A stretch of DNA of 10,128 nt from CAYTLW01 sp964438735 (GTDB lineage Bacteria > Myxococcota_A > UBA9042): positions 1-10,128 of the forward strand of contig CAYTLW010000193.1 of NCBI GenBank assembly GCA_964438735.1, written 5' to 3'. A program made the translations under genes and the position numbers. Below the pieces are notes generated by a model. The model was not told the DNA's origin, searched no databases, and worked only from the letters and a program-made list of their open reading frames with translations. Below are positions 1 through 6,972 of the stretch, piece by piece (position 1 is the stretch's first letter; every line of letters begins with the position of its first letter).

Positions 1-684
1 CCAGACGGAACCAAACGGTACGAGACGGACCCAGACGGACCAGACAACATCTTAGAAGCCAGGCGCTTGAAGGCCAAGCCAGCGTATCTCTTCGGTGCGC
101 TCGTCAAGGATCTGGCGCTCGCCACTCGACTGGCCAGGGCGCTGTGGGGCGATAGGATCGCGGAGGTCACGGCCGTGAGACTGGAATACGCTCCGAGTCC
201 CGCGTCAGCCTACCTCGATGACCGGACCGCATTCGACGCTCTCATGGAGTATGTCACCGAGGAAGGCGAGCGTGGCTTCGTCGGCATCGAAACGAAGTTG
301 TCGGAGCCCTTCTCGCAGCGGCACTGCGATGGTGAGGCCTACCGGCGATGGATGACTGCGGACAGCCCGTGGCGACCAGACGCCCACGAACGAGTGGATG
401 CGATTGTGCACAACCAGCTCTGGCGCGACCATCTGTTGGCGTGGGCGATGATTCAGCGGGCTGGGTCACCGTGGAGCGAGGGGCGGTTGCTGGTGTTGCA
501 CCATCCGATCGATCAGCACTGCGCAAGGGTCGTCGACGGGTACCGCGAGCTGCTCCGTGACGACGAGACGTTTGAGTCGCGGACCCTCGATGATGTCGTT
601 CGGGCGTGGAAGGCGGCGGCGCCGGAGGCGGGCTGGATCGACTCGTTTGCCGTCCGGTACACTGCGCTTGAGCCAAGCGCTTGA
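1..684 (+). CDS. PGN_0703 family putative restriction endonuclease, 5' end not in window
   Basis: Predicted PD-(D/E)XK nuclease of the PGN_0703 type. Counting from the TTG at 67, the core shows D57 in AFDALM, a strand, then E75-T-K77 in FVGIETKLSE, which is the D...ExK metal-binding set. The family-typical NQLWRDHLLAW segment follows at about residues 116-126. The opening AYLFGALVKDLALATR matches the family's conserved LFGEL-like segment. Family members carry roughly 80-100 more residues before this point, so the gene is N-terminally incomplete. The frame is open back to base 1; TTG 67 is the only usual start codon in it and has no good SD site. Bases 3-42 are a decamer repeat, so the missing part may lie outside the window or may have been lost (a decayed gene). 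It ends 54 bp before the cpREC gene on the same strand. Family call is solid; whether it is intact is unknown. The substrate is not determinable here. Confidence 0.78.
   Translation, partial: PDGTKRYETDPDGPDNILEARRLKAKPAYLFGALVKDLALATRLARALWGDRIAEVTAVRLEYAPSPASAYLDDRTAFDALMEYVTEEGERGFVGIETKLSEPFSQRHCDGEAYRRWMTADSPWRPDAHERVDAIVHNQLWRDHLLAWAMIQRAGSPWSEGRLLVLHHPIDQHCARVVDGYRELLRDDETFESRTLDDVVRAWKAAAPEAGWIDSFAVRYTALEPSA
3..48. repeat. 10-bp tandem repeat (consensus AGACGGACCC), about four copies
   Basis: Four decamers in exact 10-bp register start at 3, 13, 23 and 33, each centred on ACGG (AGACGGAACC, AAACGGTACG, AGACGGACCC, AGACGGACCA), with the start of a fifth (GAC) at 43. The array may continue left of the window. 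Ten is not a multiple of three, so if translated it would cycle through all frames. That fits a non-coding minisatellite better than a protein repeat, although the nuclease frame stays open across it. Confidence 0.8.
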
Positions 685-738
685 AAGCGTGGTTGTGGGC
701 GCGCGCGAACCGTCCCTGCGGGAAGGAGCAATCGCCAG

Positions 739-1179
739 ATGTTGGGGTCGCCACCAAACCGATCCATTCGCCTGTTGATGGTCGAGGACAATCGTGCCCG
801 CGTGGAAGTCATCAGGAGCTGGTTGCCAGACGACGTACACCTGGTGTGGGCCCAGAGCGCTGGCGTTGCCATCGGCATCCTGGAACGCGATGGCCAGGAC
901 GTCTACGCCGGCCTTCTGCTCGACCATGACCTGTACATGCGACCTCGCAGCGAGGACGATCGCTTCCAGTCCGGGACGAACGTCGTTGACGTGGCCATGG
1001 AGAGCTTGGATCGCGACACGGCCATTCTGGTGCACTCGATGAACCCGAGCGCGGCAGTGGATATGGTGAAGCGCCTCGACGCGGCGGGGTTTGTCGTAAC
1101 GCGGATTCCGATGGCCGAGTTGACCGGGGGGGACTTTCTCGATTGGCTTGCCGAGGTTCGCGAGGCTTGGGAGGCATAG
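739..1179 (+). CDS. Cyclic-phosphate processing receiver domain protein (cpREC)
   Basis: A 146-aa stand-alone receiver-like domain. After a short N-terminus, IRLLMVEDN (10-18) gives the acidic pair E16-D17. LLLDHDL (59-65) carries the D-H-D signature of this subfamily, followed by a Gly-Thr turn (GTNVVD, from residue 79). ILVHSMNP (96-103) gives the HSxN motif, and a C-terminal alpha/beta segment completes the fold. These features distinguish the cpREC group from ordinary phospho-acceptor response regulators. The group is predicted from comparative genomics, not proven here, to act on cyclic-phosphate nucleic-acid ends or nucleotides. ATG 739 is preceded by GGAAGGAG at 721-728 with 10-bp spacing, which sets the start. 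It lies 54 bp after the PGN_0703 gene and probably shares its transcript. It converges on the phosphoesterase gene with only 43 bp between stop codons. A G7 run at about 1126-1132 lies inside the gene. Confidence 0.85.
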   Translation: MLGSPPNRSIRLLMVEDNRARVEVIRSWLPDDVHLVWAQSAGVAIGILERDGQDVYAGLLLDHDLYMRPRSEDDRFQSGTNVVDVAMESLDRDTAILVHSMNPSAAVDMVKRLDAAGFVVTRIPMAELTGGDFLDWLAEVREAWEA

Positions 1180-1222
1180 CAGGCGGGTTCCACCAGATGG
1201 ACGGTTGCATCTGCAGTCGTCA

Positions 1223-2068
1223 TCACGCACTGGCGGCCGGTTTTCGTTGTGCCACTTCCACCAGCGACGGCGGGGAATCGACGGCGCGCCAATTCACCCA
1301 CCCCCGCGAATACTCAAATTGTTCGCCCTTCGCCCTGGCGCGCGTCGACAACGTGGGGATGCTCAGATGCATCAGCCGCAAGCCCAGCTTGGGTGTGGTC
1401 CTTACTCCGGCAGAAAACCGATGATTGTGGCCGTGGATGTAGGCCACGAAACCGGCCGGCTTCAGCAGTTCCGCCTCCAACCGTCGGCGCCTGCGCACCG
1501 CGCTGTGCTTGTCGCCGTCGTCACGCCACAGCGACCGGTGGGTCACCAGGTGAAGGCGCGAGGACGCGCCGATGGAGGCCTCGCGTCGAAGTCGCGACAG
1601 TTCGCGATTGGCCCATTCGATCTGGTTCCGCCGAATTCGAGCGTGTCGCAGAATCCCGCCCCAGCGCGCCGGACCACGGTGGATGCTCCGCAAGGCGACG
1701 AATACCTCGTCGCCGACGACCGTGATGCTGTCCATGTCGTGATGGGACTCGACCTGGGGCTGATCGTAGACCGGCGCCAGCAAGGAGCGGCACCTGGCGC
1801 GGGCGCGTTCGTTTGTAAACATCTTCTCTCCCTGCCATCGACCGAGGTCGTGGTTGCCGGGGGTGGCGATGACGACACAGCCCGCCTCGAGCAGACGGCA
1901 CAAGAATGCGGCTGCATCCTCGAACTCTCCCGACTTGTGGTCCTGCGTGAAGTCCCCGGCAATGACGACGATGCGATCCTGGTTTGTGCCGTCGCTGGCC
2001 GCCCGTTCAAATGCGGCGACGTCCTCAGCGCGGTTGGCGCCAAAGTGGATGTCGGAAACGAGCAACAT
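1223..2068 (-). CDS. Calcineurin-like metallophosphoesterase
   Basis: A 281-aa cytosolic metallophosphoesterase with every metal-ligand motif intact and in order: DxH in LLVSDIHFG (D6, H8), GD (G38-D39), GNHD (71-74), a single His in LVTHRSL (H177) and HGHNH (212-216). The family uses a two-metal centre to cleave phosphomono- or diesters; the substrate cannot be read from the sequence. The frame is open upstream, but ATG 2068 is chosen because AGGAGG lies 5 nt before it and the protein then begins directly with the first catalytic strand. It lies 28 nt after the zincin-vWA stop, as the last gene of the minus-strand operon. Together with the convergent cpREC gene, it places two possible phosphate-ester enzymes side by side; a role in nucleic-acid end or nucleotide processing is inference. 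Confidence 0.93.
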   Translation of the reverse strand: MLLVSDIHFGANRAEDVAAFERAASDGTNQDRIVVIAGDFTQDHKSGEFEDAAAFLCRLLEAGCVVIATPGNHDLGRWQGEKMFTNERARARCRSLLAPVYDQPQVESHHDMDSITVVGDEVFVALRSIHRGPARWGGILRHARIRRNQIEWANRELSRLRREASIGASSRLHLVTHRSLWRDDGDKHSAVRRRRRLEAELLKPAGFVAYIHGHNHRFSAGVRTTPKLGLRLMHLSIPTLSTRARAKGEQFEYSRGWVNWRAVDSPPSLVEVAQRKPAASA

Positions 2069-2073
2069 GTCTG

Positions 2074-2079
2074 CCTCCT
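2074..2079 (-). promoter_or_regulatory. Shine-Dalgarno site deciding the phosphoesterase start
   Basis: A perfect AGGAGG on the minus strand with a 5-nt spacer to the ATG at 2068. It rules out the longer reading that would overlap the upstream vWA gene. Confidence 0.85.
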
Positions 2080-2096
2080 GGTGGGCTGCCGCGTTC

Positions 2097-3383
2097 TCAA
2101 GCGTCGACGTGGCGAGCTGGTTCAGACGACAACGCAACCATGCGTCCCCAGGGCGCCGGACGCACCCCATTCGGTGTCAGCGTCCACAGCACGGGGTATG
2201 TCGGCCCTTCCGCCGGCGCATCGCCGAAGCCGTCGGTCAGATACACCAGCGCCGTCGGCGGTTCCGCTGAGAGCACGCCGAACACAGGCCGGAAGTCCGT
2301 GCCGCCGCCGCCGCCAAGGTCATTCCAGTCCAATACTGGCGGGTCTCTATCCGAGAAGCGTCTGTCCGCGTGAACCTCGGCATCGCAAAGCAGCAAGCGT
2401 ACCTCGTGGCGGCCGAAAGCCGCCAAGATGCCCCGAAGTTCGCTGAGGAAGCGGCCGACGTAGCCCAGGGTGCTGCCCGAGGTGTCGATGGCGACGGCCA
2501 ACTGGAGAACAGTCGTGCGCCGCGACGGCAGGTACAGTCCCCGATGGACGTGGCGTCGTGCTGGCGGAATCCACTGCACTGTCCCCCCGTTGGCGCGCGT
2601 CACGAAATCCCGAAGGACGGTTTGCCAGGGCACCGTCGGGGACCTGATCTCGTTGGCGAGTCTCTCCAGAGCACCGGGCATTCGGCCCGCCAGACCGGCG
2701 TGCTGCTGGGCGATGGCGACAATGCGCGCCGGCCAGTCGCCCATGGCATCCGAGTCCAGCCGACCCGGGTAGGCCTGGTCGACCTTGCCTGCGATGGGAC
2801 CAAAAACGGTGGAGTCATCTGACGATGATGCCCGTCCACTTTCGCACCTGCCTACCGCGCCGTCTGGGCCCAGGTGCACATCTGCCTGCGCCCCCCGGGG
2901 TTCCGCTTCGGCGTACTCGAACGACTCCAACGCCTCGTAGACCTCCTCCGCACTCCGGCCCGCAAGCTCGTCGAATAGCACGCCGTCCGGGGGCATCTCC
3001 ATGCCCGAATCCACGAGCAGATGATTGATCTCGTGGTCGGTGGCCAGGTTCCATCGGTCGTGATCCCTGCCCTGCTGACGGCTGAAGTGCAGCAGGGCGT
3101 TGTGCCAGACCTCGTGGGCCAACAGGAAGACACGCTCCGCCTCGGCCAGGGTCCGCAGAAAGTAGGGATTGACGTAGATGGCGCGGCCATCGGTGGACGC
3201 CGTTGGCAGGCGCTCGTCGACCACCGGCACCAGTTCCAGATGAAGCGCAATGCTCGCCAACATGGGGTGGCGAAAGACGAGCCGACCGCGATCGGCAGTC
3301 CAGGTGTCGAACGCCTCCGCCTTGGCGGCGAGGTCCTCGACGGCATCGGCAGAGAGACCTTGCGGGTCTGTTCTTCCCGTCAC
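2097..3383 (-). CDS. DUF2201 family zincin-like metallopeptidase with vWA domain
   Basis: 428 aa in two parts. Residues about 20-180 are the zincin-like half: VFLLAHEVWHNALLHF contains HExxH (H90-E91...H94), and WNLATDHEIN (111-120) supplies the usual downstream acidic residue. Residues about 290-428 are a vWA-like domain with a complete MIDAS: DTSGS at 300-304, GGGTDF with T362-D363, and YLTDG with D384. In this family the pair is encoded next to a MoxR ATPase, as here; the ATPase is expected to remodel or load the vWA partner. Whether the peptidase half is catalytic is unknown for the family, but the key residues are present. The start is GTG 3383, overlapping the ATPase stop as GTGA; AAGGAG sits 5 nt upstream. 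The open frame runs much further upstream, antisense-free but inside the ATPase gene, and that part is not real. A negatively charged, low-complexity linker lies around 155-195. Confidence 0.93.
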   Translation of the reverse strand: MTGRTDPQGLSADAVEDLAAKAEAFDTWTADRGRLVFRHPMLASIALHLELVPVVDERLPTASTDGRAIYVNPYFLRTLAEAERVFLLAHEVWHNALLHFSRQQGRDHDRWNLATDHEINHLLVDSGMEMPPDGVLFDELAGRSAEEVYEALESFEYAEAEPRGAQADVHLGPDGAVGRCESGRASSSDDSTVFGPIAGKVDQAYPGRLDSDAMGDWPARIVAIAQQHAGLAGRMPGALERLANEIRSPTVPWQTVLRDFVTRANGGTVQWIPPARRHVHRGLYLPSRRTTVLQLAVAIDTSGSTLGYVGRFLSELRGILAAFGRHEVRLLLCDAEVHADRRFSDRDPPVLDWNDLGGGGGTDFRPVFGVLSAEPPTALVYLTDGFGDAPAEGPTYPVLWTLTPNGVRPAPWGRMVALSSEPARHVDA

Positions 3384-4576
3384 TCCAACTCCTTGAGTAC
3401 ATCCGCAACTGCGTCGACGTCGGCGACCGCGCGCTCGTGGACGTGGTCGGCCACTTCGACAATCGCCGCGGCCAGCTCCGGTCGGGCGTCCACCAGGGCG
3501 GCACCGTGCTTCTGCCGCCACTTCTCGAATTGTGGATGATGGATCATCGCTTCGGCCTGCGCCGGGGTCGCGATGTCGAGGGCGTCGGCCACCATCATCG
3601 CCGCGAAATCCGCCTGGAGCCGCTGGCTGATGCCCAGGAAAATCCCCAGGGCGCGATCTTGCAGCGGTGCGTGCCAGAGATGCCGCGCCAGCCCGACGAC
3701 CACCGCGAGCTTCAGGTCGATGCGCTCGGGCATCTCCAGCGCAAGCGCACCGCTCAACACGCCCACCAGGTCGGGCAGCTTCGAGACCACATTGAGGAAC
3801 GCGGCCAACTCGATCGCCGCCGCCTGCCCGACCAATCCGGCGATGGCGGCCTCCCGCGTGACACGCGACAGGTGAGCGCCCGTCGCCACCACCACCGATA
3901 CGCGGGCCCAGCTTCGCGGTGAAGGCCAACCCCGCTGCAGGTCGGCACGCTGCATCTGCAGCAGCAGCTCCGGCCGGAAACGCAAGAAGGCGATGATCTC
4001 CGGCCGAATGCCATTGTCCGTCGCCCAACGGGTCCACTGGGCCACGTCGGCGGTCAGGTTCAGGTGCAGGAAGCGGTTGGCGAGTGCCGACGACAGCGGC
4101 ACCGCGACGGCGGAGTCCTCCGCTCGGTTGCCGGCGCCGCAGACCAGCCACCCGCGGGGCACCTCGTACATGTCGCCGAGCCGCCGATCGAGGATGAACT
4201 CGTACGCCGCGACCTGCAGCGTGCGATCTGCCGCCGTCAGCTCGTCGAAGAGGATGATGCCTCGGCTGTCCCGATCCCGCGGCCACTCGGACGACAGCAA
4301 CCACCGGACCGACTCGCCCTGCGGGACTGGCAGGCCGCGCATGTCCACCGGATCGCGCTGGGCCAGGCGCACGTCGACGAAACCCCAGCCGTGCTCGCTG
4401 CACAGGTCGCGGATCAACGCCGATTTGCCGATGCCGGGCGCGCCCCAGAGCATCAGCGGCGCGATGTCGCGGGCGTCCACGTCGCCGTCCAAAAGCAGCT
4501 GCATCTGGTGCTCGAGCAGCTCTCGCGCCGTGGAGAGCGGCACAAGGCTGCGGGTTGGCGCGGAGCTGTCATTCAT
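3380..4576 (-). CDS. MoxR-type AAA+ ATPase
   Basis: 398 aa. Residues about 15-190 form the AAA+ core: Walker A GAPGIGKS (45-52), RLAQRDPVDMRG (a MoxR-family signature after the first core strand), Walker B IILFDE (107-112), sensor 1 GAGN with N150, and an arginine-finger candidate R168 in LANRFL. The C-terminal half is helical, with the lid and an extension ending in acidic helices. MoxR ATPases are ring-forming chaperone-like machines that usually work with a vWA partner, here the next gene. ATG 4576 overlaps the end of the solenoid gene by 8 bp, and AGAGGAAG lies just upstream. The stop overlaps the zincin-vWA start by 4 bp. All nucleotide-binding residues are intact, so it should be active. 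The system it belongs to is less certain than the family assignment. Confidence 0.94.
   Translation of the reverse strand: MNDSSAPTRSLVPLSTARELLEHQMQLLLDGDVDARDIAPLMLWGAPGIGKSALIRDLCSEHGWGFVDVRLAQRDPVDMRGLPVPQGESVRWLLSSEWPRDRDSRGIILFDELTAADRTLQVAAYEFILDRRLGDMYEVPRGWLVCGAGNRAEDSAVAVPLSSALANRFLHLNLTADVAQWTRWATDNGIRPEIIAFLRFRPELLLQMQRADLQRGWPSPRSWARVSVVVATGAHLSRVTREAAIAGLVGQAAAIELAAFLNVVSKLPDLVGVLSGALALEMPERIDLKLAVVVGLARHLWHAPLQDRALGIFLGISQRLQADFAAMMVADALDIATPAQAEAMIHHPQFEKWRQKHGAALVDARPELAAAIVEVADHVHERAVADVDAVADVLKELE
3389..3394 (-). promoter_or_regulatory. Shine-Dalgarno site deciding the GTG start of the zincin-vWA gene
   Basis: AAGGAG on the minus strand, 5 nt before GTG 3383 and inside the last codons of the ATPase gene. 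It signals translational coupling and excludes the long upstream reading. Confidence 0.8.
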
Positions 4577-6374
4577 GGGCTTCCTCTGCTAGCGGTGTCG
4601 AGTCGGCAGGCGCTGGCGCCGAGAACGTCGGTAGCAGCGTCGGCTGAACGAGCTGATGGGCGATGGTACGGGCGATCTCGACGCGCATGTCCTGGTCGAT
4701 GTCAGTACGCCGCGCGAGTCTGGATCGCAGGCCAAGCAATTGCTGCCTGGCGACGGTCGAGCCGTGCGCCGCCAGTCGACCAACAACGCGGACACCATCG
4801 GTTGTTGGGGCGCAGGTGGCCACCCAGGCGGCCATCTGGTCGGCGACGCGCAGGGCGTCGCGGTGGTCGGCCAGGCGGGTCAGTGCGCGCACGCCATGCC
4901 ACAGCCAGGTCTGGTCTTCGCGGGTCAGGCCCAGGCTCATGGCGGGGCCTCGCCTTCGCTGCCGGATGCGGTCAAGCCGCTCACCCTTGTCGGTGGCCTC
5001 GGCCAATGCACGGCGGCAGAGTTCGAGCAGCAGCCCGCGTTCGGGCGGCGCAACGTCGTCGCCCGCGGCGGTGAGCAGCAGCGCCGCGATGGGTTGCGGA
5101 TGATGTGCCGCCGCCATCGTCTTGCCGAAGACCACGGCCGATGGTGCCCGCTTTGCCACACATCGCAGCCACAGACGCACGTCGGCCGTCCAGCCGCGGG
5201 CGGCCAGATCGGGCGGGAAGCGCCACTTCCAGGTGTCACCAGCCTTCTTGCGGCGGGCCAGTTCGCAACGGTCTTGCCAGATCTCGTCGGCCGGCTCACC
5301 GGCGTCTACGGCCATGGCCATGACCCGCAGCGCCAGCCAGAGTTGTGACGCAGGCTTGCAGTTGCGCGCCCAGCGCAGCATGCCCTGGCGGCCTGCTTCG
5401 GTGCCGTTGACAAAGGTGTCGTAGATGTCGTCGGCGGTCAGGGGCTGCACATCCGCCTGGGAACTGCCTTCGATCTTCGGGGCGTGCCGGCCGCGGACCC
5501 TGATCCTTGGCCGCCGCGCTGGGCCGGTGTGGTCGGATAGTGTGATGATCGTCCCGATCTCGCCGCCGTCTTGGATGTTCAATTCCTGGACGGTCGGAAT
5601 GATGAGCTGGTCGCACGCCACGCCGGCGATATCCGCCGCGCTGACGTAGCCTTCGATCCGCAATGTGTCGACCCGCTCGCAGTCACGCAGTGTCAGTTGC
5701 TTGATGTGGCCTTCGACCTGCCGGAGTCCCCGGCAGCCTTCGATTCGCACGTGGTGGCTCGCGTCGACGGCCAATCCTGCGATGAGGCTGTCGCGGACCT
5801 CGATGGTATGGAGCTCGCCTTCGGTGCGCAGGCCGTCGGTCAGCAGGCAACTGTCGATCACCACATGTCGCGACCGACTCGCCAGATCGTTGAGCTCGCT
5901 TGCGGCAGCGTTGCCTCGAATCAGTGCGACGAGTCCATCGTCGACGATTGCGGCCAGCCGGACGCCGCTCGCTGGACCGATGTAGGCGCCAGTTGCGGGC
6001 GTGTCGTGCTGACGAAGCGAGACGTCGAAGGTTCGCCGTGCGCCATCGGTGCCAGGCCAGGCGGCGTCGATCACGTCGATGCTGCCGGTGATGAACACAG
6101 GCAGGTCGCAGCCCGCCAACGGCAGATGGACGACCGCGCCCGATCCCGAGGCCGGCAGGCGCAGGCGCTCCAAGTGCACGGGCGTCACGAACGATACGTG
6201 GATTGCTGGATGGCAGCCGGTGAGATCCAGGGTGCGCAGGGTCGAATCGGCGAGGACGTCTACGGCGCGCAGGTTGACGCCGTTGACCTTACAGTGTGTG
6301 GTCCCTGCCGGCACTTCGATGAGCGCGCCGCCGCCGCCGTCCGGCGTTGGTACGCAATGGTGAGCGGCACCCAT
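4569..6374 (-). CDS. MoxR/vWA-linked protein: N-terminal beta-solenoid-like half, C-terminal helical half
   Basis: 601 aa, not recognised as a named family. Residues about 20-300 consist of short repeating strands with hydrophobic alternation (for example STLRTLDLTGC, HLERLRLP, ELHTIEVRDS, HIKQLTLRDC, RVDTLRIEG), spaced 20-25 residues apart. This is the look of a right-handed beta-helix or leucine-rich-repeat-like solenoid. Residues about 310-590 are helical, with a Trp-rich stretch around 380-410 (TWKWRFPPDL, RLWLRC), and then a Pro/Ala tail. No catalytic motif is visible. Its gene overlaps the ATPase gene by 8 bp, so it is very likely the third subunit of the MoxR/zincin-vWA set, perhaps its recognition or scaffold part (inference). 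ATG 6374 is the first start in the frame but has no convincing SD site, so the start is the weakest part of the call. Confidence 0.82.
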   Translation of the reverse strand: MGAAHHCVPTPDGGGGALIEVPAGTTHCKVNGVNLRAVDVLADSTLRTLDLTGCHPAIHVSFVTPVHLERLRLPASGSGAVVHLPLAGCDLPVFITGSIDVIDAAWPGTDGARRTFDVSLRQHDTPATGAYIGPASGVRLAAIVDDGLVALIRGNAAASELNDLASRSRHVVIDSCLLTDGLRTEGELHTIEVRDSLIAGLAVDASHHVRIEGCRGLRQVEGHIKQLTLRDCERVDTLRIEGYVSAADIAGVACDQLIIPTVQELNIQDGGEIGTIITLSDHTGPARRPRIRVRGRHAPKIEGSSQADVQPLTADDIYDTFVNGTEAGRQGMLRWARNCKPASQLWLALRVMAMAVDAGEPADEIWQDRCELARRKKAGDTWKWRFPPDLAARGWTADVRLWLRCVAKRAPSAVVFGKTMAAAHHPQPIAALLLTAAGDDVAPPERGLLLELCRRALAEATDKGERLDRIRQRRRGPAMSLGLTREDQTWLWHGVRALTRLADHRDALRVADQMAAWVATCAPTTDGVRVVGRLAAHGSTVARQQLLGLRSRLARRTDIDQDMRVEIARTIAHQLVQPTLLPTFSAPAPADSTPLAEEAHE

Positions 6375-6557
6375 GGCAGCACTCGTTGGCGTGGTGTTGC
6401 TCAGTACTCTTGTCCTCGGCTTGAGTTCGCGGTCGCGTTGGACGCGCTGCTTCGGCCTGTATCGGCGGTGGACTGCGCTGGGATTGTACCTGCCGTGTCA
6501 AGGGGGGGCCAATGGTCTGCGCCCTCGGACTTCCGCAATGGGTGTCGGAACGCCCAA
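6375..6557. other. 183-bp gene-free gap inside the minus-strand operon
   Basis: No reading frame here resembles a protein. It holds a G7 tract (6502-6508), a promoter-like element on the minus strand, and a short TTCCG...CGGAA inverted repeat at 6531-6550 with a 10-nt loop and no T-run. It may be a secondary promoter region for the solenoid-ATPase-vWA genes. Confidence 0.5.
6483..6512 (-). promoter_or_regulatory. Possible internal sigma70-like promoter for the solenoid-MoxR-vWA genes
   Basis: Minus strand: TTGGCC at 6512-6507, 18-bp spacer, TACAAT at 6488-6483 (5 of 6 to TATAAT). The spacer also contains a consensus TTGACA (6501-6496), but that lies only 7 bp from the TACAAT and cannot pair with it as a normal promoter. 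A start near 6476 would give a leader of about 100 nt. The C7 run on this strand sits in the spacer. Confidence 0.3.
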
Positions 6558-6902
6558 TCAGGCCCCCAGCAGTTCGCCCACCTTGGCACGCGCTGCAACC
6601 TTGTGCTCGTCCTTGACGTACATGCGCACGACCACGAACGCCTGGGCCACGACGACGCCGTCATCGACGAAGATGGGGTCGGGCAGCAGGTCCAATGGCA
6701 TGATGAAGTAGCCCAACGCGCCGGCGATGACGCCCTTCGCCCACAACGGTGTGTCCTCATCCTGCATGGCATACCACATGCTGATCGACTCGATCAGCAG
6801 GGTCCGACCGGCCCGCTTCGCCCAGCGCCCCACTTTGCGCCAGAAGCCCTCGTTGCTGAAATGTCTGTCGGCGTTCATGGACTCGACTTGCTGCGTGTTC
6901 AT
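6558..6902 (-). CDS. YkvA/DUF1232 family small membrane protein
   Basis: 114 aa. The segment WAKGVIAGALGYFIMPLDLLPD followed by VDDGVVVAQAFVVV (about 53-93) matches the YkvA/DUF1232 signature, in which a YxxxPxDLxPD motif joins two hydrophobic helices and an acidic pair opens the second. The N-terminal 30 residues are charged and basic. Members are small, membrane-associated and of unknown biochemical role. ATG 6902 follows GAGGAG with 6-nt spacing. It sits 70 nt after the beta-rich protein gene on the same strand, and 183 nt separate it from the solenoid gene, so it belongs to the upper part of the operon. It may tether the complex to the membrane (inference). Confidence 0.88.
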   Translation of the reverse strand: MNTQQVESMNADRHFSNEGFWRKVGRWAKRAGRTLLIESISMWYAMQDEDTPLWAKGVIAGALGYFIMPLDLLPDPIFVDDGVVVAQAFVVVRMYVKDEHKVAARAKVGELLGA

Positions 6903-6938
6903 CCTTCTCTCCTCGGTTTCTCGCGTTCCTCGTGCCGT

Positions 6939-6963
6939 CTGGAACCTCCAGCGACCTCTGGAG
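6939..6963. repeat. Overlapping alternative hairpins between two operon genes
   Basis: CTGGA (6939-6943) can pair with TCCAG (6947-6951), or CTCCAG (6946-6951) can pair with CTGGAG (6958-6963) around a 6-nt loop. The two are mutually exclusive. There is no T-run on either strand, so it is not a classical terminator; an mRNA-processing or stability element is possible. Confidence 0.35.
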
Positions 6964-6972
6964 CGCCGTACC

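Noticed and set aside
3..48. CRISPR array at the left edge
   Set aside because: The repeats are 10 bp in direct tandem with no spacers.
1180..1222. Imperfect GATGGACG...CGTCATC pairing between the convergent genes as a two-way terminator
   Set aside because: The stem is short and bulged, the loop is long, and no T-run follows on either strand.
2069..2170. 34-residue N-terminal extension of the phosphoesterase
   Set aside because: It would overlap the vWA gene, has no SD site, and the AGGAGG before ATG 2068 fits far better.
1148..2446. Long plus-strand open frame (432 residues)
   Set aside because: Low-complexity Arg/Pro-rich shadow opposite the metallophosphoesterase and vWA genes, whose catalytic motifs are unmistakable.
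3384..4403. 340-residue upstream extension of the zincin-vWA reading frame, Arg/Gly/Ala-rich
   Set aside because: It lies wholly inside the clear MoxR ATPase gene in another frame; the GTG at 3383 with an SD site and a 4-bp overlap is the natural start.
6496..6501. Consensus TTGACA on the minus strand beside TACAAT
   Set aside because: Only 7 bp separate the two boxes, too close for one sigma70 promoter; it does not match sigma54 spacing and invariant bases either.
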